From the NCBI RefSeq assembly GCF_013294115.1, contig NZ_JABSNP010000006.1, positions 1 through 64,000 of the forward strand: a stretch of 64,000 bases of DNA, read 5' to 3'. The stretch's first letter is position 1. Each line of letters opens with the position of its first letter. Below, piece by piece: positions 59,891 to 64,000 of this stretch. Origin of the DNA: Hymenobacter caeli (lineage in GTDB: Bacteria > Bacteroidota > Bacteroidia > Cytophagales > Hymenobacteraceae). The translations under genes and the position numbers were made by a program. A model generated the notes under the pieces. The model did not search any database. It was given only the letters and a program-made list of their open reading frames with translations, and was not told where the DNA came from.

Positions 59891-61201
59891 TTAGAACTTG
59901 TAGTGCAGGCCCAAGCCGGGCACGTAAGCATCGGTGCGGAAGGTGCCGGCCACGCGGTCGGTGGTGCCGGCGCTGATGAGGTCTTGCTGGGTCTGGGTCC
60001 GTTGCAGCAGCTTTTCAAACAGGAAGGAGGCGTCCACCCCAAAGTTGTCCGTGACGTGGTACGAGAGGCCAGCCGAGCCGGTGAGGCGGTCGGAGTCGGG
60101 CGTTTCGGGGCCCACGTAGCCGTCTTTCACGGCCGTGAAGTCGTAGGACGTGCCCAGGCGCAGGTACAGCTTGTCGCTGGCCTTGTACTGGGCCCCCAGC
60201 CGGAACGCCAGCGCGTCCTGGTAGTAGCGCTTCGAGCTGCTGACGCTGTTGCCGCCCACCAGGCCGGAGTTGGCGTCGGTGGCGGCGCCGGCGTTGCCGT
60301 TGTTGCCGCTGAAGTTGAAGTCCAGGGTGCGGTAGTCGCTCCAGAACGTGAGCGCGGCGTCGAGGCCGATGGTGAGCTTGTCGGTGGGCATGATGCCAAT
60401 GCCCGCCGCCGCCACGGCCGGCAGGGGCAGCGTGGCCCCGAAGTTGGTGGCCGTGAAGCTGCGGTTGACTGCGGCGGCGCTGGCCCCCGTGGCCAGCCCG
60501 GAGTAGGTGACGCTGCCGTTTTCTACCTTGGCGTCCATCTTCGAGCGGTAGCTCAGGCCGAAGCTCAGCTTGTCGGAGGGCTTGAAAAAGATGCCGGCGT
60601 TCACGCCGAACTGCGTTTTGGCTTTGCCGTCCAGCTCAATATGGCCGGTGCCGGTGGGCAGGGGCAAGTCTTTCTGCAGGTTCACCGAGCCGTAGGCCAG
60701 AATCGTGAGGCCCGCGCCCACGCTCAGCTGCGGGGTGAGGGCGTAGGAGAAGGTGGGCTGCACGTAGATGGACTGCAAGTCGATGGACGTGAGGGCGTAG
60801 CGGCCTTCCCAGGCGGGGTCGTAAGTGAGCTTGTTGCCGTAGGGCGTGTACACGGCCACGCCGAACTTGTACTTGCCGTCCTTGGGGCCGAAGCCGGCGT
60901 AGAAGTTGAACGGCGTCACCACCGAGTTTTGCAGGTTGCGCTGGGGGCCGCCGTCGCCGCTGCGGTAGCTTACGCGGGCCAGGGCCCCGTTCACGCCCAC
61001 CTGCACGCCGTTGTCGCGCACCAAAGCCAGCGCCCCGGGGTTGTAGTACATGGCGGCCTGGTCAAGCGACAAGCCCACGCCGACACCGCCCATGCCGATG
61101 TTTTTCTGGCCGCCCAGGTTCACCTGGAAGCCGCTGGCCGAAGCGGCGGTGGCGCTGCCCAGCAGGGTGCCCCCCGCAAGGAGTAAAATTTTTACCGTCA
61201 T
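59891..61201 (-). CDS. FadL/OmpP1/TodX-family outer-membrane protein
   Basis: A 436-residue porin of the FadL type: signal ending SATAASA, then the family's GFQVNLGGQKNIGMGGVGVGLSLDQAAMYYNPGALALV (NPA region), PFNFYAGFGPKDGKYKFGVAVYTPYGN, QPTFSYALTPQLSVGAGL, and a barrel ending GLHYKF with terminal Phe. It would move hydrophobic molecules across the outer membrane. First gene of the operon with the SGNH lipoprotein. Confidence 0.95.
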   Translation of the reverse strand: MTVKILLLAGGTLLGSATAASASGFQVNLGGQKNIGMGGVGVGLSLDQAAMYYNPGALALVRDNGVQVGVNGALARVSYRSGDGGPQRNLQNSVVTPFNFYAGFGPKDGKYKFGVAVYTPYGNKLTYDPAWEGRYALTSIDLQSIYVQPTFSYALTPQLSVGAGLTILAYGSVNLQKDLPLPTGTGHIELDGKAKTQFGVNAGIFFKPSDKLSFGLSYRSKMDAKVENGSVTYSGLATGASAAAVNRSFTATNFGATLPLPAVAAAGIGIMPTDKLTIGLDAALTFWSDYRTLDFNFSGNNGNAGAATDANSGLVGGNSVSSSKRYYQDALAFRLGAQYKASDKLYLRLGTSYDFTAVKDGYVGPETPDSDRLTGSAGLSYHVTDNFGVDASFLFEKLLQRTQTQQDLISAGTTDRVAGTFRTDAYVPGLGLHYKF

Positions 61202-61402
61202 AATGAAAACCGTTGAGTGGGGGAGTGAATTTCAGGCCTTAAATGTAGTAGCAAAACGCGCAATCGATTTCCAAAATTGCTCGGCGTGCCGACTATCTTC
61301 CGCCGGCTTTGTATCTTGTTAGTACTAAAGGGCAACCCGCAGGTTAATTTTGTGTTGCTTGATTTTCTCACTCCCACCCCAGGCCCCGGCCGCTTTCATC
61401 AT

Positions 61403-62563
61403 ATGCTAACCGACACGACTTCCTCTATTTACCAGCTTAGCGAAGAGCAGCTGGCCGTGCGCGACGCCGCCCGCGACTTTGCCCAGTCCGAGCTGTGGGC
61501 CGGCGTGATTGAGCGCGACGAGCACCAGAAATTTCCCGCCGAGCAAGTCAAGAAAATGGGCGAGCTGGGCTTCATGGGCATGATGGTGAGCCCCGAATAC
61601 GGCGGCAGCGGCCTCGACACCATCAGCTACGTGCTGGCGATGGAGGAAATCAGCAAGGTCGATGCCTCGTGCTCGGTCATCATGAGCGTGAACAACTCGC
61701 TGGTGTGCTGGGGCCTGGAGCAGTACGGCACCGAGGAGCAAAAGCAGAAGTACCTGCCCCGCCTGTGCTCGGGCGAAATCATCGGGGCCTTTGCCCTGAG
61801 CGAGCCCGAAGCCGGCTCCGACGCCACCAGCCAGCGCACCACCGCCGAAGACCGCGGCGACCACTACCTGCTGAACGGCACCAAGAACTGGATTACCAAC
61901 GGCACCACCGCTTCGGTGTACTTGGTCATCGCCCAAACCCACCCCGAGCTGAAATCGCGCGGCATCAACGTGCTGATTGTGGACAAGGACACGCCCGGCT
62001 TCCTCCGGGGCCCCAAGGAGAACAAGCTCGGCATCCGCGGCTCCGACACCTGCTCGCTGATGTTCACCGACGTGGTGGTGCCCAAGGAGAACCGCATCGG
62101 GGCCGACGGCTTCGGCTTCAAGTTCGCCATGCAGGTGCTGGCGGGCGGGCGCATCGGCATCGCGGCGCAGGCCCTGGGCATTGCTTCGGGGGCCCTGGAG
62201 CTGAGTTTGAAGTACGCCAAGGAGCGCAAGGCCTTCGGCGTGCCCATTGCCCAGCACCAAGCAATCCAATTTAAGCTCGCCGACATGGCCACCAACATCG
62301 ACGCCGCGCGTTTGCTGTGCCTGCAAGCCGCCGCCGACAAGGACCACCACGGCGATTATGCTAAATCCGGGGCCATGGCCAAGCTCTTCGCTTCCAAAAC
62401 GGCGATGGACGTGGCCGTGGAAGCGGTGCAGATTCACGGCGGGTACGGCTTTGTGAAGGAATACCACGTCGAACGCTTCATGCGGGACGCCAAAATCACC
62501 CAGATTTACGAGGGCACCTCCGAAATTCAGAAAATTGTAATCTCGCGGGAAATCCTCAAATAA
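61403..62563 (+). CDS. Acyl-CoA dehydrogenase
   Basis: A 386-residue flavoprotein of fatty-acid or branched-chain catabolism. Signature stretches are EIIGAFALSEPEAGSDATSQRTTA (FAD-binding), WITNGTTASVYLVIAQT, GRIGIAAQALGIASGALE and the catalytic Glu in ITQIYEGTSEIQKIVISREIL. Best resembles short/branched-chain enzymes. The frame is open to 61277, but MLTDTTSSIYQL (61403) is preferred. The FadL-type porin upstream is divergent. Confidence 0.96.
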   Translation: MLTDTTSSIYQLSEEQLAVRDAARDFAQSELWAGVIERDEHQKFPAEQVKKMGELGFMGMMVSPEYGGSGLDTISYVLAMEEISKVDASCSVIMSVNNSLVCWGLEQYGTEEQKQKYLPRLCSGEIIGAFALSEPEAGSDATSQRTTAEDRGDHYLLNGTKNWITNGTTASVYLVIAQTHPELKSRGINVLIVDKDTPGFLRGPKENKLGIRGSDTCSLMFTDVVVPKENRIGADGFGFKFAMQVLAGGRIGIAAQALGIASGALELSLKYAKERKAFGVPIAQHQAIQFKLADMATNIDAARLLCLQAAADKDHHGDYAKSGAMAKLFASKTAMDVAVEAVQIHGGYGFVKEYHVERFMRDAKITQIYEGTSEIQKIVISREILK

Positions 62564-62596
62564 GCGGAATTGCCACATTTTCAGATTATTTGCACA

Positions 62597-62626
62597 AAAC
62601 CCAGCCAATTTTTGGCTGGGTTTTTA
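62597..62626 (+). terminator. Terminator of the acyl-CoA dehydrogenase gene
   Basis: AAACCCAGCCAA pairs with TTGGCTGGGTTT with a short loop and T5 after. Confidence 0.9.
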
Positions 62627-62729
62627 GTTTTTCTCGTTGTTTATCTGTTGTATTGCACTGGGATTGTAACATTTATTTGTATTTGCACTAACTCTACAAC
62701 TATTAACCGGCTAACCAACGCCAAACAAA

Positions 62730-63656
62730 ATGGAAGATTACAATAAAGTCATTGAATCGTTAGGTGTCCGCTATATCAAATCGAAGAATCTGATATTGCA
62801 GCAGCCGTTTACCGTCCGCAATTCTTACGACGTCGGCAACACGCTTATCCTCCTGCACAAGGGCCGCATCACCTTCGGCGAAGACTCGCACCTGGTCGAA
62901 GAAGGCGAGATGCTGTTCATTCCCGGCGGCCGCGGCACGCGGGTGGGCTACGGCCCCGAGCCCGGCGGCCGCGTCATCACCAACGACGACCTGATTACCA
63001 ACAAAGACAAGTTTTTTTCTTCGAACGACCACCTGGACCTGATTGGCGACGCCGAGCAGAGCCACAGCTTCGTGAGCTTCGACGCCAAGGTGTTCGATTC
63101 GGTGAACTTCTTCGCCTCGCTCGACGTGCCGGCGTTCCTCATCAACCGCAACGAGAAGCTGGGGGCCCTCATCAAGCAGGTGGTGGCCGAAAGCATCCAG
63201 GACCTGCCCGGCCGCGAGCGGCTCATCAACATCTACACCGAGAACATCGTGGTGGAAGTGGTGCGCTACGTGCTGCAAAACAACATGTTCGTGGAGCAGC
63301 TGGCCACCAACAGCACCTACTTCAAGGACCCCCGCCTGATTGACCTCTTCAACTACATCAAGGAGCACCTCGGCGGCGACCTGAGCAACAAGGTCCTCAG
63401 CGGCGTGGCCAACGTGAGCGAGGACTACGTGGGCCAGTACTTCAAGATGCTGACCAATATCAACCCGCAGGACTACATCGAGTACCAGCGCATGGAGCGG
63501 GCCGTGTTCCTGCTGCGCACCACCAAGAAAAGCATCCGCGAAATCGGCAAAGACGTGGGCTACAAAGACACGGCTTACTTCTGCCGCCGCTTCAAGATGA
63601 TGTTCGGCATCCCCGCCGGCAAGATGCGCCGCCGCGAGTCGGCGATGAACATTTAA
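62730..63656 (+). CDS. AraC-family regulator
   Basis: A 308-residue transcription factor. An N-terminal cupin-like sensing domain (IKSKNLILQQPFTVRNSYDVGNTLILLHKGRITFGEDSHLVEEGEMLFIPGGRG) is followed by a helical linker and two HTH motifs: LSGVANVSEDYVGQYFKMLTNINPQDYIEYQRMERAVFLLRTTKKSIREIGKDVGYKDTAYFCRRFKMMFGIPAGKMRR. The effector is not readable. A typical TTG...TAttTTG-type promoter may lie at 62640-62690. It might control the acyl-CoA dehydrogenase gene upstream; that is only suggested by position. Confidence 0.94.
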   Translation: MEDYNKVIESLGVRYIKSKNLILQQPFTVRNSYDVGNTLILLHKGRITFGEDSHLVEEGEMLFIPGGRGTRVGYGPEPGGRVITNDDLITNKDKFFSSNDHLDLIGDAEQSHSFVSFDAKVFDSVNFFASLDVPAFLINRNEKLGALIKQVVAESIQDLPGRERLINIYTENIVVEVVRYVLQNNMFVEQLATNSTYFKDPRLIDLFNYIKEHLGGDLSNKVLSGVANVSEDYVGQYFKMLTNINPQDYIEYQRMERAVFLLRTTKKSIREIGKDVGYKDTAYFCRRFKMMFGIPAGKMRRRESAMNI

Positions 63657-63718
63657 CCGCGGATTTAGTGGGCCCGAACAAATTACTTACGACTCCTTAC
63701 CGATAGGCATTGCTATTG

Positions 63719-63752
63719 AAAAGCCCCACTGGCGTTGACCAGCGGGGCTTTT
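63719..63752. terminator. Bidirectional terminator
   Basis: AAAAGCCCCACTGG and CCAGCGGGGCTTTT form a 13-bp stem with A/T runs on both flanks. Confidence 0.9.
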
Positions 63753-63808
63753 TGCATTTCCACGGGGCGTGGAATAGCGGCAAGGGCCGCGCCACATGGC
63801 CACGCGGC

Positions 63809-64000
63809 TTACTGGCTCACCGCCAGCCGTTTTTTGGCGCCGCGCACGGCGGCCACGGCCTCGGCCAGAAAGGCCGGCTCTTCGGTGATGCGGTTGCCGA
63901 CCACCACCACGTCGGCCCCGGCGGCCAGGGCGGCGGCAATTTTTTCGGCCGTATTGAGGCCCCCGCCCACGATGACGGGGGCGTCAACCGTGGCACGTAC
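63809..64000 (-). CDS. Prenylglyceryl-phosphate synthase, C-terminal part
   Basis: The last 63 residues of a gene leaving the window at the right edge: VRATVDAPVIVGGGLNTAEK, IAAALAAGADVVVVGNRITE, then EPAFLAEAVAAVRGAKKRLA and VSQ. The GGGL.T.E and GAD..VVGN..TE motifs are the phosphate-binding end of the PcrB/GGGPS TIM barrel (geranylgeranyl- or heptaprenylglyceryl phosphate synthase), common in Bacteroidota. Stop TAA is at 63809-63811. Confidence 0.85.
   Translation of the reverse strand, partial: VRATVDAPVIVGGGLNTAEKIAAALAAGADVVVVGNRITEEPAFLAEAVAAVRGAKKRLAVSQ

Noticed and set aside
1..64000. tRNA, rRNA, CRISPR, integrase and complete IS elements
   Set aside because: Looked for in the gaps and on both strands by eye; no cloverleaf with CCA-type end, regular repeat-spacer array, or DDE/tyrosine recombinase gene was recognised. 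A scan with tRNAscan-SE and ISfinder would be decisive.

Overview
The window looks like chromosome of a high-G+C member of the Bacteroidota, most likely a Hymenobacter-type cytophagale. Three things support this. One secreted protein carries a type IX secretion C-terminal sorting domain. Promoters follow the Bacteroidota form TAnnTTTG, with little Shine-Dalgarno signal. The gene set includes DUF4783 and DUF6799 proteins, FadL beside an SGNH lipoprotein, a short Crp-type regulator and fused ThrA. Most genes are G+C-rich, so long antisense shadow frames are common. Several genes with visibly lower G+C stand out as probable imports.

Layout. 0-3 kb: end of a surface-polysaccharide locus (GT2 glycosyltransferase, Wzx-like flippase). 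3-9.5 kb: TPM-domain membrane protein, amidohydrolase, acetyltransferase, DUF1348 protein and a secreted RCC1-repeat protein. 9.8-12.2 kb: nrdA; its partner nrdB lies 45 kb away at 57.2 kb. 12.2-16.2 kb: an accessory block. It starts with a very A+T-rich gene for a coiled-coil membrane protein, followed by small toxin-antitoxin-like genes separated by five direct copies of a ~110-bp repeat. The repeat contains the promoter and first codons of a DUF433 antitoxin gene. The DUF5615 toxin partner has an in-frame amber stop. 16.2-19.7 kb: Crp-type regulator, carboxymuconolactone-decarboxylase-like protein, 2OG-Fe(II) oxygenase, lipoprotein. 19.9-23.5 kb: McrB and McrC restriction genes, split by a lower-G+C insert carrying a DUF5071 gene.

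23.9-25.9 kb: an ECF sigma factor followed, across a 30-bp inverted repeat, by a membrane protein that joins an anti-sigma-like cytosolic segment to a periplasmic trypsin-like protease. 26-29.8 kb: fasciclin protein, MsrC, RibD and PrmC. 29.9-35.2 kb: the threonine pathway thrA-thrB-thrC, with a lower-G+C NUDIX gene between thrA and thrB. 35.4-44 kb: prfA, a beta-helix lipoprotein, gpmI, nadC, a ZIP transporter and small envelope proteins. 44.1-50.7 kb: CbpM/CbpA chaperone pair, DUF3140 protein, RlpA, GH25 lysozyme, VF530 protein, BI-1 protein, Hsp20. 50.9-56 kb: BamA/TamA-type protein, HemW, alpha/beta hydrolase. 56-58 kb: rplU-rpmA diverging from nrdB across 520 bp that holds an inverted pair of perfect DnaA boxes. 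58.4-64 kb: SGNH lipoprotein with FadL-type porin, acyl-CoA dehydrogenase, AraC-type regulator and the end of a prenylglyceryl-phosphate synthase gene.

Recurring features: start codons exactly 4 nt downstream of TAnnTTTG boxes, which suggests leaderless mRNAs, and long, nearly perfect inverted repeats as bidirectional terminators. No tRNA, rRNA, CRISPR array, integrase or intact insertion sequence was recognised. Coordinates of internal starts were worked out by hand. All family assignments are by reading motifs; no database search was run.
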